Below, piece after piece: positions 1 to 7,506 of a DNA stretch of 9,901 nucleotides. The notes under the pieces were generated by a model. That model was not told the origin of the DNA and searched no databases. It worked only from the letters and a program-made list of their open reading frames with translations. Every line of letters starts with the position of its first letter. The stretch's first letter is position 1. The translations under genes were made by a program, and so were the position numbers. Source of the stretch: Betaproteobacteria bacterium (lineage in GTDB: Bacteria > Pseudomonadota > Gammaproteobacteria > Burkholderiales > Burkholderiaceae); the NCBI GenBank assembly GCA_009921765.1, contig RFXC01000163.1, positions 1-9,901 of the forward strand, written 5' to 3'.

Positions 1-632
1 ACGCGGCGGCCGCCGCCCGGGCCGAGGCACTGGCGCGGGCAGCTGCGAGGGCAGGCGAGCCTGGCGCTCTGTCTGCGGCCCATGTATGCGCGGCGCTGTC
101 GCGGGCGCTGGCCCCTCATGACGTGGTGATCAATGAAGCGGTTCGGAATTCGCCGGCCGTCCTGAACCAGATCATCCGAACCGAGCCAAACAGCTTTATC
201 GGTGGCGCCGGCGGCGGGCTGGGCTACAGCGGCAGCATGGCTCTTGGCGTGAAGCTCGCCCGGCCCCATGTTCGTGCGGTTCATGTGCTTGGTGATGGCG
301 CGTTTCACCTCGGCACGCCCAGTTCGGTCTATGCCACGGCGGAACGCTATGGTCTGCCAATCTTCACCGTCATTCTGGACAACGGTGGCTGGCAGGCGGT
401 GAAGGAGGCCGTGCTGCGGGTGTATCCCGACGGCGCATCGGCTGCTGAGGACGAATATCACGCGCGGCTGCAGGGTGCTACCCGTCGCTTCGAAAAGGTG
501 GGCGAGGCCTTCGGCGCCTACGGTGAACTGTTGAGCGAGCCCGCCGAAGTCGAGCCCGCCATCGCCCGCTGCCTTGCGGCACTTGATTCCGGGCGCTCGG
601 CAGTGCTGAATGTCCAGATCGGTTTGCAATAA
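1..632 (+). CDS. Thiamine-diphosphate-dependent enzyme, acetolactate synthase-like (C-terminal part; 5' end outside window)
   Basis: The frame is open from base 3, so the start lies upstream and about 209 residues of the C-terminal (pyrophosphate-binding) domain are visible. The cofactor motif is clear: GDG at bases 291-299, then after about 26 residues the DNGGW segment at 378-392. In this superfamily the Asp of GDG and the Asn of this segment bind the magnesium ion that holds the thiamine diphosphate. A glycine-rich stretch (FIGGAGGGLGYSGSMALGVK) precedes it, as in acetolactate synthase-like proteins. The superfamily decarboxylates or ligates 2-oxo acids in the cytoplasm. The substrate cannot be read from this fragment. 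The usual NN pair is DN here. A Bug binding-protein gene follows after 25 bases and an FAD monooxygenase comes next, so a catabolic role is more likely than branched-chain amino acid synthesis (inference). The family call is secure; the exact reaction is not. Confidence 0.92.
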   Translation, partial: AAAAARAEALARAAARAGEPGALSAAHVCAALSRALAPHDVVINEAVRNSPAVLNQIIRTEPNSFIGGAGGGLGYSGSMALGVKLARPHVRAVHVLGDGAFHLGTPSSVYATAERYGLPIFTVILDNGGWQAVKEAVLRVYPDGASAAEDEYHARLQGATRRFEKVGEAFGAYGELLSEPAEVEPAIARCLAALDSGRSAVLNVQIGLQ

Positions 633-647
633 CCGATCGCTTATTCC

Positions 648-651
648 GGAG
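648..651 (+). promoter_or_regulatory. Ribosome binding site deciding the start of the Bug-family gene
   Basis: GGAG lies 6 bases before the ATG at 658, which is good Shine-Dalgarno spacing. The reading frame is open further upstream to an ATG at 610 inside the preceding gene, but that ATG has no comparable site and would put a polar, non-signal-like stretch at the N-terminus. This site favours 658. Confidence 0.7.
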
Positions 652-657
652 ACCGTG

Positions 658-1695
658 ATGCCCCTCATCAATTCGTCTGTTGTCGCAAACCAGCGCAACC
701 GTGCATCAGCTGCGCGTCGCCATGTTCTGCCTGTTGCAGCCGCCCTCATGGTCGCGGTGGTCGCGTCGGTCATGCCGGGCGCCGCGCGGGCCCAGACCCC
801 AGCGGCGGACTGGCCAAGCCGGCCAGTGACACTGGTTGTCGGCTACGCCGCGGGCGGCGGTGTGGATTTCATGGCGCGGCTACTCGCTGAGAAGCTCGCC
901 GAGCGTCTGCGTCAGCCGGTGGTGGTCGAGAACCGTCCCAGCGTGGGGGCGGTGGTGGGCAGCACCCAGGTGGCGCGCGCCAAGCCCGATGGCTACACGC
1001 TGATGATGGGTGCGCCCGGGCCGGTGATTTTCAATCACGCATTGAACGACAAATTGCCTTACGGCCCGCAGGATCTGGCACCGATCTCCATCATGAGTGA
1101 TTCGCCCCTCGTGCTGCTGGTGAACGCCAACAACGCGGCGACCACGGTGAAGGCGCTGGTCGCACAGTCGCAGGCCCAGCCCGACAAGAGCAACTACGCG
1201 GCGAGTTCGGCGTCGTTTCAGCTGGCGAGCGAACTGTTCAACAAACTGACCGGCGCGCGCTTTGCGCATGTTCCCTACAAGGGGGCCAACCAGTCGGTGC
1301 AGGCGGTGATGGGCGGCGAGGTGACCATGGCGCTGGCAGACTCGGGGCCCGCCATCACCGGTCTGCAGAGCGGCAAGCTGCGGGCGTTGGCAGTGACTTC
1401 GGCGCAGCGCATGCCCGGACTGCCCGAGGTTCCGACCATGCGCGAGCTCGACATCGACCTGACGCTTTCGCTCTGGATCGGGCTTCTCGCTCCCGCTGGC
1501 ACACCCACCGACATCATCAACCGGTTGCATCGCGAAATTGTCGCAATCAACCAGCTGCCCGATGTACGCGCAAAAATTCTCGCCAAGGGAAGCGTGCCGG
1601 CCACGCTTGAGCCCGCGGCATTCGCTCAGTTGATTGCACGGGAGATCCCGTTCTGGCGGCAACTGGCCCGCGATAACGGCATTCAGGGCAACTGA
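658..1695 (+). CDS. Bug family (TctC-like) tripartite tricarboxylate transporter substrate-binding protein
   Basis: A 345-residue periplasmic solute-binding protein of normal length for the family. Residues 20-45 form a Sec-type signal peptide (RR at 20-21, hydrophobic core, ARA before Q46 as likely cleavage site). The mature protein opens with DWPSRPVTLVVGYAAGGGVD (51-70), the first ligand loop of Bug proteins. VVVENRP (88-94), KPDGYTL, HVPYKG, LRALAVTS, PEVPTM and LLAPAGTP follow in the family order. Bug proteins bind carboxylates, amino acids or aromatic acids and hand them to TctA/TctB, or act as free sensors. No membrane partner lies in the window, so this is possibly an orphan receptor. 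The second ligand loop, usually PGAGG after ENR, reads PSVGA here, which may alter ligand contacts. It sits 25 bases behind the thiamine-diphosphate enzyme gene and is probably co-transcribed with it. The ligand cannot be deduced. Confidence 0.93.
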   Translation: MPLINSSVVANQRNRASAARRHVLPVAAALMVAVVASVMPGAARAQTPAADWPSRPVTLVVGYAAGGGVDFMARLLAEKLAERLRQPVVVENRPSVGAVVGSTQVARAKPDGYTLMMGAPGPVIFNHALNDKLPYGPQDLAPISIMSDSPLVLLVNANNAATTVKALVAQSQAQPDKSNYAASSASFQLASELFNKLTGARFAHVPYKGANQSVQAVMGGEVTMALADSGPAITGLQSGKLRALAVTSAQRMPGLPEVPTMRELDIDLTLSLWIGLLAPAGTPTDIINRLHREIVAINQLPDVRAKILAKGSVPATLEPAAFAQLIAREIPFWRQLARDNGIQGN

Positions 1696-1761
1696 CGGTC
1701 CCGCACCAGGCTTTCAAGGTGACGGTCTGCGATACCATCCGCGGGTCGCCACCGCTTATTC

Positions 1762-3402
1762 ATGCCGACCATGCCTTCACCTCTATCTAAGTCCTCTCAG
1801 GTATTGATCGCCGGCGGTGGTCCGGTGGGTATCGGCCTCGCAATTGAACTAGCCTTGCGCGGCGTGCGCAGCACCGTCGTCGAACGCCATGTGAATATTC
1901 CGCCCATTCCAAAAGGTCAGAACCTGACGCAGCGCACGATGGAGCATTTTCGAGCCTGGGGTGTGGAGCAGGCGATTCGTGATGCGTCGCCCATCCCGGT
2001 GTCGTTTGGCATCGGCGGCCTGACCGCCTACGGCACCTTGCTCTCGGACTGGCATTACGACTGGTATCAGCGGGTGATCGTCCGCCCCTACTACGCATGC
2101 GACAACACCCGGCTGCCGCAGTACGCCACCGAAGCGGTCCTGCGCGCCCGCGCTTTGCAGTTGCCCGAGATTACGCTCCTCACCGGTTGGACAGTGCGCG
2201 GCCTCGTGCAGCACGAGGCTGGCGTCAGGGTCGACATCGAATCGGGTGACGGTATGCGGCAAACGCTGGAGGCGCCCTGGCTCGTCGGGTGTGACGGCGC
2301 CCGTTCGGTGGTGCGAGAGCGTGCGGGCATCACCCAGACCCGCGATGATCATGAAACACGGATGGTGCTCCTGGTATTCCGATCGAAGTCGCTGAACGAT
2401 CTGATTGCCCGTTACCGCGGAAAGTCTTTCTTCAACGTCTTGCACCCTGGGTTGAAAGGCTACTGGCAATTCTTCGGGCGTGTCGATACGGGCGAGACCT
2501 GGTTTTTTCATTCTCCGGTTCCGGCCGGTACCACCCGAGACAATTTCGATTTCCATCAGTACCTGGAATCGGTGGTCGGTGCATCGTTCGACTGCAGCTT
2601 CGATCACATCGGTTTCTGGGACCTCCGGTTCGAGGTGGCCAACCGTTATCGCGCGGGTCGGGTACTGCTTGCCGGCGATGCAGCACACAGCCACCCACCG
2701 TATGGCGGTTACGGCATCAACACCGGTTTCGAAGATGCCCGGAACCTGGGCTGGAAGCTGGCTGCAGTGCTCGACGGCTGGGCGGGTCCCGGGTTGCTTG
2801 ACTCCTATGACCTCGAGCGGCGCCCCGTGTTCGAATCCACCGCGCATGACTTCATTCGCAATTTCATCGAAGTCGATCGCCAGTTTCTCCACGACCACGA
2901 TCCGACCCGGGATCGGGCGGATTTCGATGCGGCTTGGGCGGCGCGCGCAGCGGGCAGCCCAGCGGAGATCCAGGGCTTCGAGCCTCACTATGAAGGTTCA
3001 CCCATCGTATTCGGCCCACCGGGCGGGCGCTGCAGCGCTGCCGGTACGCATCAGTTCACCGCGCGGCCAGGACACCACCTTGCGCCGCAATTGGCAGCCG
3101 ATGGTGTGAACCTGTTCGAAAAACTTGGGCCTGGCTACTCGCTCATGGTTCTGGGGGAATCTGGCGATTCGCATCAATCCGAGTTGATCAGACAGTGGGT
3201 CAGCTCGGCACAAGCGGCCGCATCGCAGAGCGGACTGCCGTTGGCGGTGGTTCGCGACACGTCCTCGAGCGCACGGGATGCGTATGGCGCAACATTGGTC
3301 CTGGTGCGCCCAGACGCATTCGTGGCGTGGGCAGGGGAACGCGCGGACGAATCCCCGGAGCGGGTGGTGTCCCGGGCACGAGGCGCCGCGTCTGTCGTCT
3401 GA
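1762..3402 (+). CDS. FAD-dependent aromatic monooxygenase (class A flavoprotein hydroxylase, MhpA/TfdB-like)
   Basis: A 546-residue cytoplasmic flavoprotein, the usual length for phenol- and phenylpropionate-type hydroxylases. The three fingerprints are present: the Rossmann motif GGGPVG at residues 18-23 with the ribose-binding Glu at E41, the DG motif (CDGARS, D178-G179), and the GD motif (AGDAAHSHPP, G305-D306) followed by GGYGINTGFEDARNLGWKLA. The last part (about 437-530, including LGPGYSLMVLG and RPDAFVAWAG) matches the thioredoxin-like C-terminal domain of larger members. Such enzymes use NAD(P)H and oxygen to hydroxylate an aromatic ring; the substrate here is unknown. ATG 1762 was chosen; ATG 1771 is an equally possible start, and neither has a strong ribosome site. 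The 66-base gap upstream (1696-1761) shows no convincing promoter or terminator, so readthrough from the binding-protein gene is plausible. The gene is intact, with no frameshift. Confidence 0.93.
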   Translation: MPTMPSPLSKSSQVLIAGGGPVGIGLAIELALRGVRSTVVERHVNIPPIPKGQNLTQRTMEHFRAWGVEQAIRDASPIPVSFGIGGLTAYGTLLSDWHYDWYQRVIVRPYYACDNTRLPQYATEAVLRARALQLPEITLLTGWTVRGLVQHEAGVRVDIESGDGMRQTLEAPWLVGCDGARSVVRERAGITQTRDDHETRMVLLVFRSKSLNDLIARYRGKSFFNVLHPGLKGYWQFFGRVDTGETWFFHSPVPAGTTRDNFDFHQYLESVVGASFDCSFDHIGFWDLRFEVANRYRAGRVLLAGDAAHSHPPYGGYGINTGFEDARNLGWKLAAVLDGWAGPGLLDSYDLERRPVFESTAHDFIRNFIEVDRQFLHDHDPTRDRADFDAAWAARAAGSPAEIQGFEPHYEGSPIVFGPPGGRCSAAGTHQFTARPGHHLAPQLAADGVNLFEKLGPGYSLMVLGESGDSHQSELIRQWVSSAQAAASQSGLPLAVVRDTSSSARDAYGATLVLVRPDAFVAWAGERADESPERVVSRARGAASVV

Positions 3403-3436
3403 CCCGGGCTGCGCGCGGTCGGCGCTCGTCAACGAG

Positions 3437-3536
3437 GGGTTCGGTCAGCCAGTGAAGCCCTGATTCGAACGGGAAGTGCGCTACATCGTTATCAGGCGCA
3501 CATGAGTTTTCAATGTGAAGGCTTCGGGACGAACCC
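3437..3536. repeat. Nested inverted repeats in the convergent intergenic gap
   Basis: The 145-base gap between the two convergent blocks (3403-3547) holds no supportable gene. It contains three perfect inverted repeats that enclose one another: GGGTTCG (3437-3443) with CGAACCC (3530-3536), GAAGCC (3454-3459) with GGCTTC (3520-3525), and GTGCGC (3476-3481) with GCGCAC (3496-3501). Their centres fall within 3 bases (3486.5, 3489.5, 3488.5). Together they could fold as one long interrupted stem in RNA from either strand. Repeats of this length do occur by chance in 100 bases, so a function is unproven. Confidence 0.45.
3476..3510 (+). terminator. Candidate weak terminator after the monooxygenase gene
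   Basis: A 6-bp GC-rich stem, GTGCGC/GCGCAC, with a 14-base loop is followed 5 bases later by TTTT (3507-3510). The position, 74 bases after the stop codon and ahead of an opposing gene end, suits a terminator. However, the loop is long and the T run is short and displaced, so this is only a possibility. Confidence 0.25.
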
Positions 3537-3539
3537 TAT

Positions 3540-3555
3540 GGCGCGGTTTAGCGCC
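3540..3555 (-). other. Small hairpin spanning the stop codon of the membrane-protein gene
   Basis: GGCGC (3540-3544) and GCGCC (3551-3555) can pair around a 6-base loop that contains the TAA stop of the minus-strand gene. There is no T run on the minus-strand side, so it is not a standard intrinsic terminator. It may simply protect the transcript end, or be chance. Confidence 0.2.
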
Positions 3556-4303
3556 GTCCGGCTCGCCATAGCCACAAGGCGTACGCCACGGCGCAGCCTA
3601 CGCCAATCGCGTATCCCAGCCAGCGGCTCTCGAACGTCTCCAGGCCCAGGGCAGTGGCAAACAGGAAGAGACCCACGCCGCGCAGGCCGATGCCGAAGCC
3701 GGTCAGCACGCTGCGAGCGGCCGGTCCGCCATACAGTGCGCGGGTAAAGGCAGGCAGCACCGATCCGTTGATGGGGTAGGTGAGCAGCATCGCGCTCACC
3801 AGCGGCGGTGTGTCTGCAGCCAAAAGCAGCACGCTCGCGGCCATGGCGAGGGCTGCGCCCAGACGGAAAACCAGTTCCATCGGCGGCACCCTGACGCCGC
3901 CCTCTGGCGGGCGGCCCGCCGGAATCAGCCATGGACCGATGCCGATCGCCAGCAACCCGAGTCCGACCGTGAGGTGGCGTGGGACAGGCAGCAGAAACGT
4001 CATGGCCGTGAGTGCGAAGAAGGCCGCGCTTGCGATCAGTATCGACTGCCACCAGTTGAACCGAATCACCGCCAGGCCCATGGCCACGATGAATCCGACG
4101 CACGCGGTGAAGTTTGCGAGCGTCGTCCAGCAGATTTCGGCCACACGCGAACCGGGCAGATCCATCAGCAGCAACCCGATCAGTGGCGCCATGATCAGCG
4201 GGAAGCCGGCGATCAGGCCCCCGGCGCGATGACCAAACCGCCGCGCCGCCCAGGTGGCCGACAGCATGCTGAGCGCGACCAGCGCGAGCTTTAGCGCAAG
4301 CAT
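3548..4303 (-). CDS. Polytopic inner-membrane protein of unknown function, last gene of the efflux operon
   Basis: A 251-residue very hydrophobic protein. I do not recognise a characterised family. By eye there are about nine membrane helices: 2-19, 29-48, 57-80, 86-106, 111-127, 144-162, 168-187, 197-221 and 226-246. Arginines concentrate in alternate loops (RRFGHR at 21-26, R81, 131-138, 188-197, and the C-terminal RAGRR). This fits N-terminus outside and C-terminus inside. Residues 2-80 align without gaps to 144-222, with P35/P177, G51/G193, F71/F213 and K5/R147 in register. That suggests two four-helix repeats joined by helix five, which would give them opposite orientation as in many transporters (inference). 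The start codon is 3 bases after the RND stop (TGA GCC ATG) without a good ribosome site of its own, so it is probably translated by coupling to the pump gene. A transport or accessory role is plausible but unproven. Confidence 0.8.
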   Translation of the reverse strand: MLALKLALVALSMLSATWAARRFGHRAGGLIAGFPLIMAPLIGLLLMDLPGSRVAEICWTTLANFTACVGFIVAMGLAVIRFNWWQSILIASAAFFALTAMTFLLPVPRHLTVGLGLLAIGIGPWLIPAGRPPEGGVRVPPMELVFRLGAALAMAASVLLLAADTPPLVSAMLLTYPINGSVLPAFTRALYGGPAARSVLTGFGIGLRGVGLFLFATALGLETFESRWLGYAIGVGCAVAYALWLWRAGRR

Positions 4304-4306
4304 GGC

Positions 4307-7300
4307 TCAGGAAACGCTCGGCGATTGGGGCGACAACGGGGCCGGCGCGCGTCCGACCCAGCGGGCGATCCGCTGTGAGAAATCGTCGATCAGCAAAAAC
4401 ACCACCGGTATGACCAGCAGGCTCAGCACTGTGGAGGTAATGAGGCCGCCGATCACGGCGATTGCCATGGGAGACCGGAAGCTGCCGTCGCCGCTTCCCC
4501 ACTGCATCGCGATCGGCAACATGCCCGCGCCCATGGCGATGGTGGTCATCACAATCGGACGTGCCCGCTTTCGGCAGGCGTCGATCAGTGCCTCGGCGCG
4601 CGACATGGGCGCAAACGCGGGGCGCCCGTCTGCGCCATCGTGGCCGCGTCGCGCGACAATCGCATACTCGACCAGCAGGATCGAATTCTTGGTGGCAATG
4701 CCCATCAGCATGATGAGGCCGATCAGCGAAGGCATGGAAAAGCTCTGATTGGCCACCAGCAGTCCCACGAAGGCACCGCCCAGCGAAAGCGGCAGGGCCG
4801 CCAGGATGGTGACCGGATGCAGGAAGTCTCGAAACAGCAGTACCAGCACCGCGTAAATGCAGAGCAGACCGGTGAGCATGGCAAGCCCGAAACTCGCGAA
4901 CAGTTCGCCCATCACTTCTGCGTCGCCCACTTCCACCATCCGTACACCGGCCGGCAGCGACACGATGGCGGGCAACTTCTGAACGGCTGCGGTCACTTCG
5001 CCCAGCGGTACACCCGACAGTTCGATTTCAAAGCTTACGTTGCGCGAGCGGTCATAGCGATCGATCACCGCAGGCCCGCCAGTCAGTTCGACACTGGCCA
5101 CCTGCGACAACATGACTGGCCCGGCCGCGCCTGGAACGGTGAGGCGCTCGAGAAGCGACAGATCGCTGCGGGCCTGGTCGTCGAGCCGCACCACGATAGG
5201 CACCTGTCTTTCAGGAAGATTCAGCTTGGGAAGCGCCGCGTCGTAGTCACCCAGCGTGGCGATGCGAAGCGTTTCGCCGATGGCTGCGCTGGTCACGCCC
5301 AGATCTGCTGCGCGGGCGAAGTCGGTACGAACCCGAATCTCAGGACGAACCACGCTCGCGCTCGAGACAACACTACCCAGGCCGGGAATGGTGCGCAGGT
5401 CGCGTTCAACCTGCTGAGCAGCAGCCTGCAGCGCATTGGCATCTCCAGAACTGAGCACCAGAACATATTTTTCGCCTGAACTCCCCAGTCCGACCTTGAG
5501 CCGAACGCCGGGTAGCGTTTCAACTTCAGCGCGGATCCGTGCTTCGATGGGTTGCTTGCGTTCGCGCTCACCCCGGGGCTTGAGTTGAATCGTGAGGGTG
5601 GCGCGGCGCACTTCCGGAAGCGCGCCTGCCGCAAATGGGTCAGCCCCTGCCGAACCTGCACCGACGGTGGTGTAGATGCTTCTTACCTCGGGGATACGGT
5701 TCACCAGGCGGGTACGCGCTTCCTCTGCAACGGTCAGCGTCTGGGCGAGGGTCGATCCCGGTTGCAATTCGATCGTGACCTGCGTCTGCGAGTTGTCATC
5801 AGCCGGCAGGAACCCTTTCGGAAGGAGCGGAATCAGCGCAATGGAGCCCGCAAAAAATGCGAGGGAGCCTGCGAGCGTGAGGAATTTGTGACGCAGGCAC
5901 CACTGGGCGGTGGCGAGGTAGCCGCGAATCCAGCGCGGCTCGTGCTCGTTGCCTTGGGCCACCATGGGTCGCAGCAGGTAAGCGGCCATCATGGGGGTCA
6001 GCATGCGGGCCACTACGAGGGATGCAAACACTGCAAGCGACGCAGTCCAGCCGAACTGTTTGAAAAATTTGCCTGCGATGCCGCTCATGAAAGCGGTTGG
6101 CAGAAACACTGCGATCAGCGTGAAGGTGGTGGCGATTACCGCCAGGCCGATCTCGTCTGCGGCCTCCATTGCAGCCTGATAGGGGGATTTCCCCATCCGC
6201 AGATGTCGAACGATGTTCTCGACCTCCACGATTGCGTCATCAACCAGGATGCCGATCACCAGCGAAAGCGCGAGCAGGGTCACGACGTTGACCGAGAATC
6301 CGAGCCACGCCATGCCGATGAAGGCCGGGATCACCGAGAGCGGCAGGGCCACCGCCGACACCAGCGTGGCGCGGATGTCCCTCAGAAACAGCCACACCAC
6401 CAGCACCGCCAGAATTGCGCCCTCGTACAGAAGAATCAACGATGCATCGTATTCGTCCTGAACCGGTGTGACGAAGTCGAAGGCCTCGGTCAGGCGAATA
6501 TGAGGATGCTCGCGCGACAGGCGTTCCAGAGCTGACCGAACCGCTTTGCCCACAGCCACTTCGCTCTCGCCACGGCTGCGTGACACCTCAAAGCCCACCA
6601 CCGGCTTGCCATCGAGAAGAGCGGCCGAGCGCGGGTCGGCGTGCGTGTCGGTAATGGCAGCAATCTGGTCGAGTCGCACGCTTCGCCGGGTGCTGCTACC
6701 GCCCGCCATCACGTTTGAAGACCCTTGCGCGGAACCATGACCGGCACCGACGGTAATGTCGATTGCTGCCAGTTCGGCGGCGCTCTTCACCACGCCAAGA
6801 GTTCGGATAGGCTGCTCGGCGCTCCCGACATCGGCGCGGCCGCCAGCGCTCTCTTGCTGAACCTGCCGCAACTGGCGTGATACCTCGGCCGCGCTCAAAC
6901 CCAGCGCCTGGAGGCGGGCAAGGTCGAGCGCCACGCGTACCTCGCGGTCGACGCCCCCGACGCGATTGACCGAACCCACGCCTGGCACTGCAAGGAGCGC
7001 TCGCGACAATTCGTTGTCAATGAACCAGCTCAGCGCCTGATCGTCCATGCGGCTGGAACTCACCGCGTAAGCCAGTACCGGTTGCCCGGCAATATCGAGC
7101 TTCTGGACAATCGGTTCGCGCAGATCGGCAGGCAGGTCCGAGCGCACCCGCTGGACCGCAGACCGGACGTCGTCGAGCGCTTCCTGAACCGGTTTTTCGA
7201 GGCGGAACTCGGCAGTGAGCGACAGCGCGCCATCCTGAATTCGAGTGGTGATATGCCGCAGACCCTGTACCGAGGCGATCGCGTTCTCGATCTTTCTTGC

Positions 7301-7492
7301 GACGTCGTTTTCAAGCGAGGAGGGTGAAGCGCCAGGCAGGGCGGCTTTCACCACGATGGTGGGCAGGTCGATATCAGGAAAGTTCTGGACCTTCATTGCG
7401 CGGAAAGCAACCGCGCCTGCGAAACAGAGCAGAATGAAAAGCAGAATCGCCGGAATCGGGTTTCGGATCGACCAGGCGGAGACGTTGAACAT
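4307..7492 (-). CDS. RND efflux pump, HAE1 family inner-membrane transporter (AcrB/MdtB-like)
   Basis: A 1061-residue proton-driven exporter of typical length, placed in the inner membrane with large periplasmic domains. It starts with helix 1 (about 12-30) and the family signature FPDIDLPTIVV. Helix 4 carries the paired aspartates D418-D419 (GILVDDAIVEVENIV), and helix 10 has lysine K935 (GIATKNSILLVEYA); these are the proton-relay residues. The DD pair and the absence of the heavy-metal-type helix 4 motif point to drug or hydrophobe export rather than metal export. Residues 249-271 form an unusual Gly/Ser-rich insert in the region matching the funnel/docking subdomain. The extra cytoplasmic loop around 945-960 is also slightly long. 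The ATG at 7492 is preceded by AGGGA with about 8 bases spacing and lies 14 bases after the adaptor stop. With the adaptor and outer-membrane genes upstream it should form a tripartite pump. Substrates are unknown. Confidence 0.96.
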   Translation of the reverse strand: MFNVSAWSIRNPIPAILLFILLCFAGAVAFRAMKVQNFPDIDLPTIVVKAALPGASPSSLENDVARKIENAIASVQGLRHITTRIQDGALSLTAEFRLEKPVQEALDDVRSAVQRVRSDLPADLREPIVQKLDIAGQPVLAYAVSSSRMDDQALSWFIDNELSRALLAVPGVGSVNRVGGVDREVRVALDLARLQALGLSAAEVSRQLRQVQQESAGGRADVGSAEQPIRTLGVVKSAAELAAIDITVGAGHGSAQGSSNVMAGGSSTRRSVRLDQIAAITDTHADPRSAALLDGKPVVGFEVSRSRGESEVAVGKAVRSALERLSREHPHIRLTEAFDFVTPVQDEYDASLILLYEGAILAVLVVWLFLRDIRATLVSAVALPLSVIPAFIGMAWLGFSVNVVTLLALSLVIGILVDDAIVEVENIVRHLRMGKSPYQAAMEAADEIGLAVIATTFTLIAVFLPTAFMSGIAGKFFKQFGWTASLAVFASLVVARMLTPMMAAYLLRPMVAQGNEHEPRWIRGYLATAQWCLRHKFLTLAGSLAFFAGSIALIPLLPKGFLPADDNSQTQVTIELQPGSTLAQTLTVAEEARTRLVNRIPEVRSIYTTVGAGSAGADPFAAGALPEVRRATLTIQLKPRGERERKQPIEARIRAEVETLPGVRLKVGLGSSGEKYVLVLSSGDANALQAAAQQVERDLRTIPGLGSVVSSASVVRPEIRVRTDFARAADLGVTSAAIGETLRIATLGDYDAALPKLNLPERQVPIVVRLDDQARSDLSLLERLTVPGAAGPVMLSQVASVELTGGPAVIDRYDRSRNVSFEIELSGVPLGEVTAAVQKLPAIVSLPAGVRMVEVGDAEVMGELFASFGLAMLTGLLCIYAVLVLLFRDFLHPVTILAALPLSLGGAFVGLLVANQSFSMPSLIGLIMLMGIATKNSILLVEYAIVARRGHDGADGRPAFAPMSRAEALIDACRKRARPIVMTTIAMGAGMLPIAMQWGSGDGSFRSPMAIAVIGGLITSTVLSLLVIPVVFLLIDDFSQRIARWVGRAPAPLSPQSPSVS

Positions 7493-7506
7493 GGGCGGGT
7501 CCCTGC

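Noticed and set aside
610..657. Upstream extension of the Bug gene to an ATG at 610, overlapping the preceding gene.
   Set aside because: The extension is polar and unlike a signal peptide, and the ATG at 658 has a well-placed GGAG.
675..795. Possible twin-arginine (Tat) signal in the Bug protein (RR at residues 20-21).
   Set aside because: The residues after RR (HVLPV) only loosely resemble the Tat consensus, and Bug proteins are normally Sec-exported.
1849..2988. Minus-strand open frame of 379 codons opposite the monooxygenase gene.
   Set aside because: It has no family motif and the opposite strand carries all flavoprotein fingerprints in order, so it is a shadow frame.
3461..3470. tRNA T-loop-like sequence: GATTCGAAC on the plus strand, which reads GTTCGAATC on the minus strand.
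   Set aside because: The flanking stem does not pair fully, and no D-arm, anticodon arm or acceptor stem can be found around it on either strand.
3502..3747. Small plus-strand open frame starting in the convergent gap.
   Set aside because: Most of it is antisense to the membrane-protein gene, its product is Arg/Ser/Pro-rich without known features, and there is no ribosome site before it.
5552..6535. Long plus-strand open frame of 327 codons opposite the RND gene.
   Set aside because: Its translation is rich in His, Arg, Gln and Cys with no recognisable fold, and it lies wholly antisense to a clear RND gene. This is typical of high-GC shadow frames.
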